Of a stretch of 10,565 nucleotides of DNA, positions 1-5,842 are shown in pieces (the stretch's first letter is position 1; each line of letters opens with the position of its first letter). Source of the DNA: CAZNGF01 sp964572855 (GTDB lineage: Bacteria; Bipolaricaulota; Bipolaricaulia; RBG-16-55-9; JAJCYT01); NCBI GenBank assembly GCA_964572855.1, contig CAZNGF010000075.1, positions 1-10,565 of the forward strand. Direction: 5' to 3'. The translations under genes were made by a program, and so were the position numbers. Below the pieces are notes generated by a model. The model saw nothing but the letters and a program-made list of their open reading frames with translations. It was not told where the DNA came from and searched no databases.

Positions 1-1
1 C

Positions 2-508
2 GAGCTGAGCCTGCTGGAATCCGGCGAGCTGCGCCTGGAGACGCGCGGGATCGATCTGGCGGCGCTGACGGAAAAGCTGGTGCGGGCGTTCCAGCCGGGC
101 GCCCAGGCCAAGGCCGTCTTGCTCGAGCTGGCTGCGGGTGAGCTGCCCGAACTCGAAGCGGACGCCGACCGGATCGCCCAGGTGCTGCGCAACCTGATCG
201 GCAACGCCCTGCGCCACACGCCCGAGGGCGGAACGATCCGCGTCTCGCTCTCCGCGGCCGGGGGCGAGGTCGTGTGCGCCGTGTCCGATTCCGGCCCGGG
301 CATCCCGCCGCCGCAGCGCGACAAGGTGTTCGAGCGCTTCTGGAAGGCCGACCAAGCGCGCGTGCGGGGCCACGGCGGCTCGGGGCTGGGCCTCTCGATC
401 ACCAAGCGCCTGGTCGAGGCCCACGGCGGCCGGCTCTGGGTGGAGAGCGCCGAGGGGCGGGGCAGCACGTTTTCGTTCAGCTTGCCGGTCCCCGGTTCGA
501 TGACATAG
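2..508 (+). CDS. Sensor histidine kinase, C-terminal part (5' end cut by window)
   Basis: The reading frame is open from the left edge, so the true start lies outside; the GTG at 80 is internal to the domain. The 168 visible residues are the end of a dimerisation helix region (reading LSLLESGELRLE) followed by a complete HATPase_c domain. Its N box has the form RNLIGNALRHTP, with the Mg-binding Asn at about residue 68. The G1 box is DSGPGIP (from residue 96), the F box is FERFWK, and the G2 box is GHGGSGLGLSI (from residue 123). The domain ends in the usual GRGSTFSFSLP strand. It autophosphorylates a His lying upstream of this window and passes the phosphate to a response regulator. The closeness of the Asn box to the visible N-terminus and the EL/LE-rich lead-in fit a membrane sensor of the HAMP-HisKA-HATPase type, but the sensor part is not visible. 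A partner regulator gene is probably further left (inference). Sequence family is certain, signal unknown. Confidence 0.95.
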   Translation, partial: ELSLLESGELRLETRGIDLAALTEKLVRAFQPGAQAKAVLLELAAGELPELEADADRIAQVLRNLIGNALRHTPEGGTIRVSLSAAGGEVVCAVSDSGPGIPPPQRDKVFERFWKADQARVRGHGGSGLGLSITKRLVEAHGGRLWVESAEGRGSTFSFSLPVPGSMT

Positions 509-681
509 ACTCTGGGGCCGGTTCGCGAGCCGACGCGCTGGCATCCCGGAAGGAGACCCGCGTTCGCTCGGCGCGAAACCCGCTTAGGGTTTGCGGGCTC
601 CGGTGTTCCCCGCAGTTTAGTCCCCTTGGATTTGCGAAGCGAGCAAACTCATTGTGGAGGTCAAACACAAGGCGGTTTGCG

Positions 682-723
682 GGAAAAGCGGCGCCACAAC
701 GCTCTCTTTGCCGCGCGCTTTCC
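682..723 (+). other. Bulged hairpin in intergenic region
   Basis: Bases 682-694 pair with 713-723 to give 11 Watson-Crick pairs: GGAAA with TTTCC, then GCG with CGC, then CGC with GCG, with single-base bulges at 687 and 691. The loop is 18 bases. It lies 35 bases upstream of the larger nested structure and shares an 11-base direct repeat with that neighbourhood. It could be an arm of one structured RNA. The strand is assumed from the neighbouring genes. All pairs are Watson-Crick, so the sequence alone does not say which strand is transcribed. Confidence 0.35.
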
Positions 724-758
724 AGACAACATGGGAGCCAGCAAAAGCGGCGCTTGGC

Positions 759-870
759 CGCGATCCCGACCAACTTGCGGATGCAATTTCCTGGCGGCCA
801 CTGGGAAAAAATCCCCCGCAGCGGAGGTCAGCCGGCGGGGGCAAAACCCTGGTCCGCCCTCGGGATCGCG
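759..870. other. Candidate structured RNA: nested three-part hairpin
   Basis: The outer stem is 759-769 with 860-870, 11 perfect pairs (CGCGATCCCGA with TCGGGATCGCG). Inside it, GGCGG 793-797 pairs with CCGCC 854-858, CCA 798-800 with TGG 850-852, and GGG 803-805 with CCC 847-849, with only small bulges. Next comes an A-rich internal loop (806-812 facing 842-846), then a 7-pair stem CCCCCGC 813-819 with GCGGGGG 835-841 closing a 15-base loop. A side hairpin TTGC/GCAA (775-786) sits in the 5' arm, giving a three-way-junction look. The nesting is consistent with no crossing pairs. It starts about 330 bases before lepA. It may be a leader element, a small RNA of unknown class, or a GC-rich coincidence. 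It matches no RNA family I recognise. Confidence 0.35.
806..841 (-). terminator. Intrinsic-terminator-like signal on minus strand
   Basis: Read on the minus strand, a 7-bp all-GC stem (CCCCCGC with GCGGGGG, 15-base loop) is followed at once by A and then six Ts. This is the classic layout of a Rho-independent terminator. On the plus strand the same stem is followed by CAAAACC, so it would not work in that direction. No minus-strand gene is visible between it and lepA. Either it ends an unannotated antisense or small RNA starting somewhere in 842-1092, or the T run is simply the A-rich internal loop of the larger structure. Confidence 0.3.
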
Positions 871-965
871 ACCAAGCGCGATAAGGAGGTTCAGCTCTGT
901 TGCGTTCGTCTTGGCTTCTCTCGCCAATCGTCTGCGTCCATTTTCCGGACGCGGGCTCGGGGCGC

Positions 966-981
966 TGTAAGGTGTCTTACA
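966..981. promoter_or_regulatory. Perfect dyad TGTAAG-N4-CTTACA, possible operator
   Basis: Six-base arms TGTAAG and CTTACA flank the spacer GTGT, making a perfect inverted repeat that is AT-rich against a GC-rich background. It sits 37 bases upstream of the proposed lepA -35 box. The arm length and 4-base spacer are typical of binding sites for dimeric helix-turn-helix regulators. The same sequence could form a 6-bp RNA hairpin with a 4-base loop. No regulator gene is in the window, so the ligand or regulator is unknown. Confidence 0.3.
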
Positions 982-1018
982 CAAGTGCCGTTCCGGGAGG
1001 CGGTGGCGACGCCGTGGG

Positions 1019-1047
1019 TTGAAAGGCGCTTTGAGGCCCCGTAGAGT
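1019..1047 (+). promoter_or_regulatory. Probable sigma70-type promoter for lepA
   Basis: TTGAAA (1019-1024) matches the -35 consensus at five of six bases. It is followed after exactly 17 bases by TAGAGT (1042-1047), which matches the -10 consensus at four of six. Transcription would start near 1054, giving a leader of roughly 39 bases before the lepA ATG. If correct, the hairpin region 509-966 lies upstream of, not within, the lepA transcript. Confidence 0.4.
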
Positions 1048-1092
1048 GGCCCTAAGCCGTCCCTAAAGGAGCCACGCTCGCCCGGCGCCACC

Positions 1093-2892
1093 ATGATCCC
1101 ACAAAAGAACTTTCGCAATTACACGATTATCGGCCACATCGACCACGGCAAGTCCACGCTGGCCGACCGCATCCTGGAGCGGGCCGGCGCGGTGTCCAAG
1201 CGCGAGTTCCGCGACCAGTTCCTGGACTCGATGGACCTGGAGCGCGAGCGCGGCATCACCATCAAGGCCGCCACGGTGAGTTTCCCGTACACGGCCGAGG
1301 ACGGGGAGACGTACCTGCTGAACCTGGTCGACTGCCCCGGCCACGTCGACTTCAGCTACGAGGTCTCCAAGAGCCTCAAGTCCGCCGAGGGCGCGCTCTT
1401 GATCGTGGACGCGGCCCAGGGCGTGCAGGCCCAGACGCTGGCCAACTTCCACCTGGCGCTGGAAGAAGACCTGCACATCATCCCCGTGCTGAACAAGATC
1501 GACCTGCCCGAGGCCGACCCCGACCGCGTCGCGCTCGAGCTCGAGGCCGAGCTGGGTCTGGCGGCCGAGGACGCGGTCTACATCAGCGCCAAGGCCGCCC
1601 GGGGCATCGACAAGGTGCTCGAGGCCCTGGTGCAGCGCGTCCCGCCGCCCCAGGGGGCGTCCGACGCCCCGCTGAGCGCGCTCATCTACGACGTGGGGTA
1701 CGACCCGTTCAAGGGGGCCGTGCCCACGGTGCGCGTGTTCGAGGGCGAGCTCAAGGCGGGCGACCGCGTGCTGTTCATGGGGAAGGAAAACGAGTTTGAG
1801 GTCGAGTCCGTGGGCACGTTCGCGCCCAAGCCCGTCGAGGTGCCGAGCCTGCGCGCCGGGCAGATCGGCTTCCTCACCGCCCAGATCAAGGACATCCGCC
1901 AGGTCGGGCTGGGCGACACCGTCACGCACGCCGAGCGGCCCTGTGCCAAGCCGATCCCCGGCTACCGACCAGCCAAGCCCATGGTGTTCTGCGGTTTCTT
2001 CCTCACCGAGGAGGAACACTTCGCCGAGTTCCGCCAGGCGCTCGAGAAGCTCTCGGTCAACGACGCGTCGTTTTCGTTCGAGGAGGAGCACTCCGAGGCG
2101 CTGGGCCGGGGCTACCGCATCGGCTTCATGGGCTTGCTGCACCGCGACATCGTGCAGGAACGCCTGGAGCGCGAGTACGGGCTCGCCTTGATCGCGACCT
2201 CGCCCAGCGTCGAGTACCGCGTCACCCTGAAAAACGGCCAGGAGCGCCGCATCGACAACCCGAGCTGCGTGCCCACGCCCGGCGAGGTCGAAATAATCGA
2301 GGAGCCGTTCGTGGACGCCACGGTCATCACGCCCGAGCCCTACCTGGGCGGCGTGCTGGAGCTGTTGGAGAAGCGCCGCGGCGAGCACGTCGACATGCGC
2401 TTCATGAACGACGGGCGGGTGCAACTGCGCTACCGCGTGCCGCTGGCCGAGATCGCGCTCGAGTTCTACGACGGGCTCAAGGCGCGCTCTCAGGGGTATG
2501 CCTCCCTCGACTACGAACCCCTGGGCTACCGCGAGAGCGACCTGGTCAAGCTCGAGGTCTGGGTCAACGGCGAGCCGCTGGACGCGCTCTGCACGGTCGT
2601 GCATCGCGATCAAGCTTATCGTGCGGGCAAGCGGCTGGTCGAGCGGCTCAAGGACGAAATCCCGCAGGCTCAGTTCCCGATCCCGCTGCAGGCGGCGGTC
2701 GGGCGCCGCGTGCTCGCCCGCGAGACCGTGCCCGCGCTGCGCAAGGACGTGACCGCCAAGCTCTACGGCGGCGACGTCACGCGCAAGATGAAGCTGCTGG
2801 AAAAGCAAAAGGCCGGCAAAAAGCGCATGAAGCGGGTGGGCTCCGTTCAGATCCCGCAAGAGGCGTTCCTGGCGTTGCTGGACCGGTCTTGA
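1093..2892 (+). CDS. lepA: Elongation factor 4 (LepA), ribosome back-translocase GTPase
   Basis: This is the full-length 599-residue EF4/LepA, the usual size for the family. The GTPase domain has P-loop GHIDHGKST (residues 14-22), switch I RERGITIKA (about 51-59), G3 DCPGH (80-84), G4 NKID (134-137) and G5 SAK (165-167). EF-G-like domains II, III and V follow, including FCGFF, GFMGLLH and the EPY-GGVLELL stretch. The LepA-specific C-terminal domain ends in GGDVTRK, then LLEKQKAGKKRMKRVGS. EF4 binds the cytoplasmic ribosome and acts on stalled or mistranslocated complexes. The start aligns with other LepA N-termini, and no upstream in-frame start is available nearby. The only ribosome-site candidate, TAAAGGAG at 1064-1071, is 21 bases from the ATG, which is unusually far. 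G3 has Cys where LepA proteins normally have Thr; EF-Tu also uses DCPGH, so activity is not in doubt. It appears to be transcribed alone. Confidence 0.98.
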   Translation: MIPQKNFRNYTIIGHIDHGKSTLADRILERAGAVSKREFRDQFLDSMDLERERGITIKAATVSFPYTAEDGETYLLNLVDCPGHVDFSYEVSKSLKSAEGALLIVDAAQGVQAQTLANFHLALEEDLHIIPVLNKIDLPEADPDRVALELEAELGLAAEDAVYISAKAARGIDKVLEALVQRVPPPQGASDAPLSALIYDVGYDPFKGAVPTVRVFEGELKAGDRVLFMGKENEFEVESVGTFAPKPVEVPSLRAGQIGFLTAQIKDIRQVGLGDTVTHAERPCAKPIPGYRPAKPMVFCGFFLTEEEHFAEFRQALEKLSVNDASFSFEEEHSEALGRGYRIGFMGLLHRDIVQERLEREYGLALIATSPSVEYRVTLKNGQERRIDNPSCVPTPGEVEIIEEPFVDATVITPEPYLGGVLELLEKRRGEHVDMRFMNDGRVQLRYRVPLAEIALEFYDGLKARSQGYASLDYEPLGYRESDLVKLEVWVNGEPLDALCTVVHRDQAYRAGKRLVERLKDEIPQAQFPIPLQAAVGRRVLARETVPALRKDVTAKLYGGDVTRKMKLLEKQKAGKKRMKRVGSVQIPQEAFLALLDRS

Positions 2893-2900
2893 GCGCCTGA

Positions 2901-2916
2901 GGGGCTTGTCAGCCCC
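2901..2916 (+). terminator. Weak terminator-like hairpin after lepA
   Basis: GGGGCT (2901-2906) pairs perfectly with AGCCCC (2911-2916) around a TGTC loop, 9 bases after the lepA stop. It is followed by more Cs (a run of nine Cs at 2913-2921), not a T tract, so it is not a canonical intrinsic terminator. It could slow polymerase, stabilise the 3' end or work with Rho. Confidence 0.3.
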
Positions 2917-2957
2917 CCCCCTGGATGGGCTAGCATGGACGATGGGGAAGGAGGCGG

Positions 2958-2986
2958 TTGACCCGCGTGGCGGGCGACCGTATACC
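2958..2986 (+). promoter_or_regulatory. Promoter of the first binding-protein gene
   Basis: TTGACC (2958-2963), a 17-base spacer and TATACC (2981-2986) form a strong sigma70-type promoter. The start point would fall near 2993, giving a leader of about 29 bases. The ribosome site AAGGAGG (3006-3012) lies 9 bases before the ATG at 3022. The box and the GC-rich spacer start (CGCG, GGCGGG) closely resemble the promoter of the second binding-protein gene. Confidence 0.65.
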
Positions 2987-3021
2987 TTGTAGGGAAATCG
3001 TTTCTAAGGAGGCGTGCGTCG

Positions 3022-5781
3022 ATGAACCGATTCGGGATAGGCGTCGTCGTCATTCTCGTGATTGCGGTGGGGGTGTTCCTGTTCATGTCGCAACAGGAGG
3101 GCCCGCCGGAGCCAACCGAACAGCCCACGGCCGAGACCCCCGGCACCGAGTCCCCCGAGGAAACCGGGCAGCCCTCCGAAGCTGCGGGAGAGACCGAAAC
3201 CCCGACGGAGACGGAACAGCCGTCCGAACCCGCCGAGGAATCCGAAACCGCCCAAACCGGGGAGCCCGAGGAAGAGCCAGCGGCGACCTCGGAGACCGAG
3301 CCGGGCGAGGCGCCATCCCAAAGCGCACTCACGGTCGACCGACTGCGGCAGTGGCCCGCCAACGGCTTCGTGACCACACAGGGCCTGGCCGTGTTTCAGG
3401 CGCTCGTGGCCAACGGGACCGACGCGGCCGTCTCCGAGGAGCTCACGCTGGCCATCGACGGCCGGTCCTGGGGCGAGCCGCGCAGCGTGCAGTTGGAGCC
3501 CGGCGCCTCGGCCACCGTGATCTTTTCGGCGCGCGGCTTCGAGGGGCTCGAAGCGGGCGAGCACAACGTGAGCCTGGGGGGCCAGAGCGCGACGCTGACG
3601 CTGGTGCAACCGGCCACCTCGCCCGAGCGGCCCGGCGAGATCCCGCCCAACCCCAAGGTGCTGAGCGCGGAGTCCGGCCTGACCGAGCCGGGCATCCCGG
3701 GCGGCAAGCTGGTTTCCTCCGGCCTCAACGGCCCCAAGACGCTCAACGCGCTGGTGGCCCAGGAGACGAGCTCGACCAACCTCACGACGCTCATGGGCGC
3801 GGGGCTGGTCGAGGTCAACCCCAGCACGTTTGAGATCGAGCCCGCGCTGGCCACGCACTGGGAGACGTCCGCGGACCGGACCGAGCTCACCTTCCACCTG
3901 CGCCGCGGGGTCAAGTTCTCCGACGGGGAGCCGTTCACGGCCGACGACGTCATGTTCACCTACAACGACCTCATCTTCAACGACGACGTCATCACGGACT
4001 CGCGCGACGTGCTCATGGTCGCCGGCGAGCCGGTGCAGTTCGAGAAGGTTGACGACTACACGGTCAAGGTCATCACGCCCGAGCCGTTCCGGCCGCTGCT
4101 GCGCGTACTGACGGGCTACATCTACCCCAAGCACAAGCTGGCCGACCAGGTGGCCAAGCTCAACCCCGGCGTGCGCGGCACGGCCCGCGGCGTCAAGGGC
4201 GCGCTCGACAACCACCGCGACGCCCTGGCCGAGCTGGCCCCGGACTTGGTGGGGGCCGCCGACGCCGCCTTCGAGCGGATGAACGCGGCCGCCGAGGCGC
4301 AGTCGGTCGAGGACGTGAACGCGGCCGCCGAGGCGATCCGCGGCGCCTACGACGCGCTGGTCGCCCTGCTGGACGACGAGGACGAAGCGCAAGTCGGCAT
4401 CAAGTCCGACCTCGAGGGCGCCCTGAGCGCGCTGGAACCCATCGGCGACCACGCCGAGGCGGGCCAATGGGAGGGCGTGGCGCCCGGCAACTTCAACCAG
4501 ACCTGGACCGCCGACGTCCCGGCCAGCGCCTTTGCCGGGCTGGGCCCGTACCGGTTCGTGCGCTACGACGTGGACCAGCAGGTGATCCTGGAGCGCAACC
4601 CCTACTTCTGGAAGGTCGACGAAAACGGCGTCCAACTCCCCTATCTGGACCAACTGGTCTCGCTCGTGGTCGAGAACAGCGACGTGGCCTTCCTCAAGTT
4701 CCGCACCGGCGAGACCGACACCTACGGCGCGCGCGCCGAGGACTGGCCCAGCCTGATGGAGGGCGTCTCCCAGCAGGACTGCCGCCAGGTCGAAAAGGGC
4801 CAGGTTTGCACCAACGAGGCGGAAGGCTGGGAGCTCATGCGCGGCGGGCCGACCTTCGGCACGACCTTCGTGACGCTGAACCAGGACGCCTCCGATCTCG
4901 CCCTGCGCGCGGTGTTCCGCGACGCCCGCTTTCGCCAGGCCGTGGCCCATACCTTCGACAAGGGCTCGATGATCGAAAACGTCCTCAACGGGCTGGGTGT
5001 GCCCCAGTGGAGCCCGGTGAGCGAGCCCTCCCCGTTCTACGACGAGGAGGCCGTGGCCGCCTTCCCCTACGACCTGGAGCGCGCGCGCGCCATCCTGGAC
5101 GATCTTCACCTGGTCGACACCGACGGGGACGACACCCGCAACATCACGGACCGGTTTCTGAGCGACGCGGGCGTCGAGCTGGAATCCCTGCCGGAGGAGC
5201 GGCGCGCCGAGGACGACCGCGAGCTGTCGATCAACTACGTGACCGCCAGCGGCTCGACCACCTTCGAGAAGCTCTCGAACCTGATCGTGAGCGACTGGAA
5301 GCAGGTCGGCTTCGAGGTGAACTTCCGCCCCGTCGACTTTAACTCGCTGGTGACCGACCTGTTGGGCGGCAACTACGAGGCCGTCATGATCTCGTTCACC
5401 GGCGGCGTCGAGCCCAGCAACGGCAAGAACATCTGGAAGAGCGACGGCGGGCTGCACTTCTGGCGCTATTCGGCCAAGGACACCCCGCCCGAGTGGGAAA
5501 AGCGCGTGGACGAGCTGTTCGACCTGGCCGACGTCACCTTCGACACAGCACAGGTGCAGGAGTATTTTAGCGAGTTCCAGCGGCTCGTCTCCGAGAACCT
5601 GCCGCTGATCTACACCGTGAACAACCAGTTCATCTACGCCTCCCGGGCCAGTTGGGGCAACAACGACCACTTCCAGGCGATCACGGGCAACGCGCCCACG
5701 AGCTACGCGTTCTCGGAAATGTTGTGGTGGAAGGACGAGGCGCGTCGCGCCGAGGTCGAGGAGGTTGAGCCGCAAGGCTGA
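3022..5781 (+). CDS. Membrane-anchored family 5 solute-binding protein with Ig-like domain (paralog 1)
   Basis: 919 residues, far longer than the roughly 530-600 of DppA/OppA. Residues 5-22 form one hydrophobic helix with no lipobox Cys and no clear cleavage site, probably an uncleaved anchor. Residues about 26-100 are a Pro/Glu/Thr-rich linker with no Lys or Arg. Residues about 102-200 look like a CARDB/Ig-type beta domain (VANGTDAAV, LEPGASATV). The SBP_bac_5 domain runs from GGKLVSS (227) to the end and includes FHLRRGVKFSDGEPFTADDV, the GPYRFVRYDVDQQV stretch and RNPYFWKVDENG. Between IYPKH (367-371) and FNQTW (491) lies an alanine-rich helical insertion. A DTDGDDTRNITD loop (699-710) resembles a calcium site. 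The only cysteines are 587 and 596. It would capture an extracytoplasmic peptide or sugar-like ligand for an ABC importer; the true substrate cannot be told. It has its own promoter and no permease directly after it. A close paralog follows. Confidence 0.93.
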   Translation: MNRFGIGVVVILVIAVGVFLFMSQQEGPPEPTEQPTAETPGTESPEETGQPSEAAGETETPTETEQPSEPAEESETAQTGEPEEEPAATSETEPGEAPSQSALTVDRLRQWPANGFVTTQGLAVFQALVANGTDAAVSEELTLAIDGRSWGEPRSVQLEPGASATVIFSARGFEGLEAGEHNVSLGGQSATLTLVQPATSPERPGEIPPNPKVLSAESGLTEPGIPGGKLVSSGLNGPKTLNALVAQETSSTNLTTLMGAGLVEVNPSTFEIEPALATHWETSADRTELTFHLRRGVKFSDGEPFTADDVMFTYNDLIFNDDVITDSRDVLMVAGEPVQFEKVDDYTVKVITPEPFRPLLRVLTGYIYPKHKLADQVAKLNPGVRGTARGVKGALDNHRDALAELAPDLVGAADAAFERMNAAAEAQSVEDVNAAAEAIRGAYDALVALLDDEDEAQVGIKSDLEGALSALEPIGDHAEAGQWEGVAPGNFNQTWTADVPASAFAGLGPYRFVRYDVDQQVILERNPYFWKVDENGVQLPYLDQLVSLVVENSDVAFLKFRTGETDTYGARAEDWPSLMEGVSQQDCRQVEKGQVCTNEAEGWELMRGGPTFGTTFVTLNQDASDLALRAVFRDARFRQAVAHTFDKGSMIENVLNGLGVPQWSPVSEPSPFYDEEAVAAFPYDLERARAILDDLHLVDTDGDDTRNITDRFLSDAGVELESLPEERRAEDDRELSINYVTASGSTTFEKLSNLIVSDWKQVGFEVNFRPVDFNSLVTDLLGGNYEAVMISFTGGVEPSNGKNIWKSDGGLHFWRYSAKDTPPEWEKRVDELFDLADVTFDTAQVQEYFSEFQRLVSENLPLIYTVNNQFIYASRASWGNNDHFQAITGNAPTSYAFSEMLWWKDEARRAEVEEVEPQG

Positions 5782-5790
5782 GCGAAGCGC

Positions 5791-5816
5791 GCCGGGGGCT
5801 CTTTCGGGCCCCCGGC
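5791..5816 (+). terminator. Strong hairpin between the two binding-protein genes
   Basis: GCCGGGGGC (5791-5799) pairs perfectly with GCCCCCGGC (5808-5816), and a further T-G and C-G pair closes a TTTC loop. It begins 9 bases after the first binding-protein stop. Downstream is ATTCGG, so the T tract of a textbook terminator is missing. It probably ends or attenuates transcription of paralog 1, since a fresh promoter follows 27 bases later. Confidence 0.5.
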
Positions 5817-5842
5817 ATTCGGCGGGTGATCCGCGCTGCCGA

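Larger units (their letters stand above)
509..1092. other. Gene-free intergenic region with many hairpins
   Basis: This is 584 bases between the kinase stop and lepA. Open frames exist on both strands, but they overlap each other, lack good ribosome sites and show no recognisable domain, so I call no gene. The central part (about 600-830) looks less GC-rich than the flanking genes. It holds small hairpins at 576-592 (AAACCC/GGGTTT), 631-647 (TTTGC/GCAAA) and 932-954 (8 bp including one G-T wobble), a larger one at 682-723, and the nested structure at 759-870. Short perfect direct repeats occur: GGTTTGCGGG at 588-597 and 674-683, and AAAAGCGGCGC at 684-694 and 743-753. I see no signatures of tRNA, tmRNA, RNase P RNA or SRP RNA. 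A regulatory leader, an unknown small RNA or a decayed element are all possible. Confidence 0.6.

Noticed and set aside
797..812. GCCACTGGGAAAA, resembling the GCCACTG element of cobalamin riboswitches
   Set aside because: The B12 box (GCCAGGAGACC-like) and the CCCGCAACTGT element are not present in the right order or spacing, and the downstream gene is lepA, not a cobalamin gene.
349..880. 12-base perfect repeat CGACCAAGCGCG at 349-360 and 869-880
   Set aside because: One copy is inside the conserved kinase coding sequence; with no flanking similarity it is best taken as chance.
274..1044. 256-codon plus-strand frame running from the kinase gene into the intergenic region
   Set aside because: Its first part is the shifted frame of the kinase ATPase domain and the rest is Arg-rich, low-information sequence typical of GC-rich shadow frames; no domain or ribosome site.
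509..1092. tmRNA, RNase P RNA, SRP RNA or tRNA in the intergenic region
   Set aside because: On reading both strands I found none of their conserved cores (for example the GAGGAAAGTCCGGGCTCC core, GGAAGGAAGCAGCC, or a T-loop GTTCGA with acceptor stem).
1085..1095. GCGCCACCATG around the lepA start, resembling a eukaryotic Kozak context
   Set aside because: Coincidence in GC-rich sequence; the gene is a plain bacterial lepA in a bacterial context.
1063..2859. 598-codon minus-strand frame opposite lepA
   Set aside because: It mirrors the lepA codon bias and is rich in Leu, Arg, His and Val with no domain. The same holds for the very long minus-strand frames opposite the receptor genes (3004-5775, 7206-8606) and the permeases.
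2913..2921. Run of nine Cs as a phase-variable tract
   Set aside because: It lies outside coding sequence and upstream of the mapped promoter boxes, so slippage would not obviously switch a gene; it may also be sequencing-prone.
3022..3096. Lipoprotein signal peptide on the first receptor
   Set aside because: There is no Cys after the hydrophobic stretch in either paralog, so a lipobox is absent.
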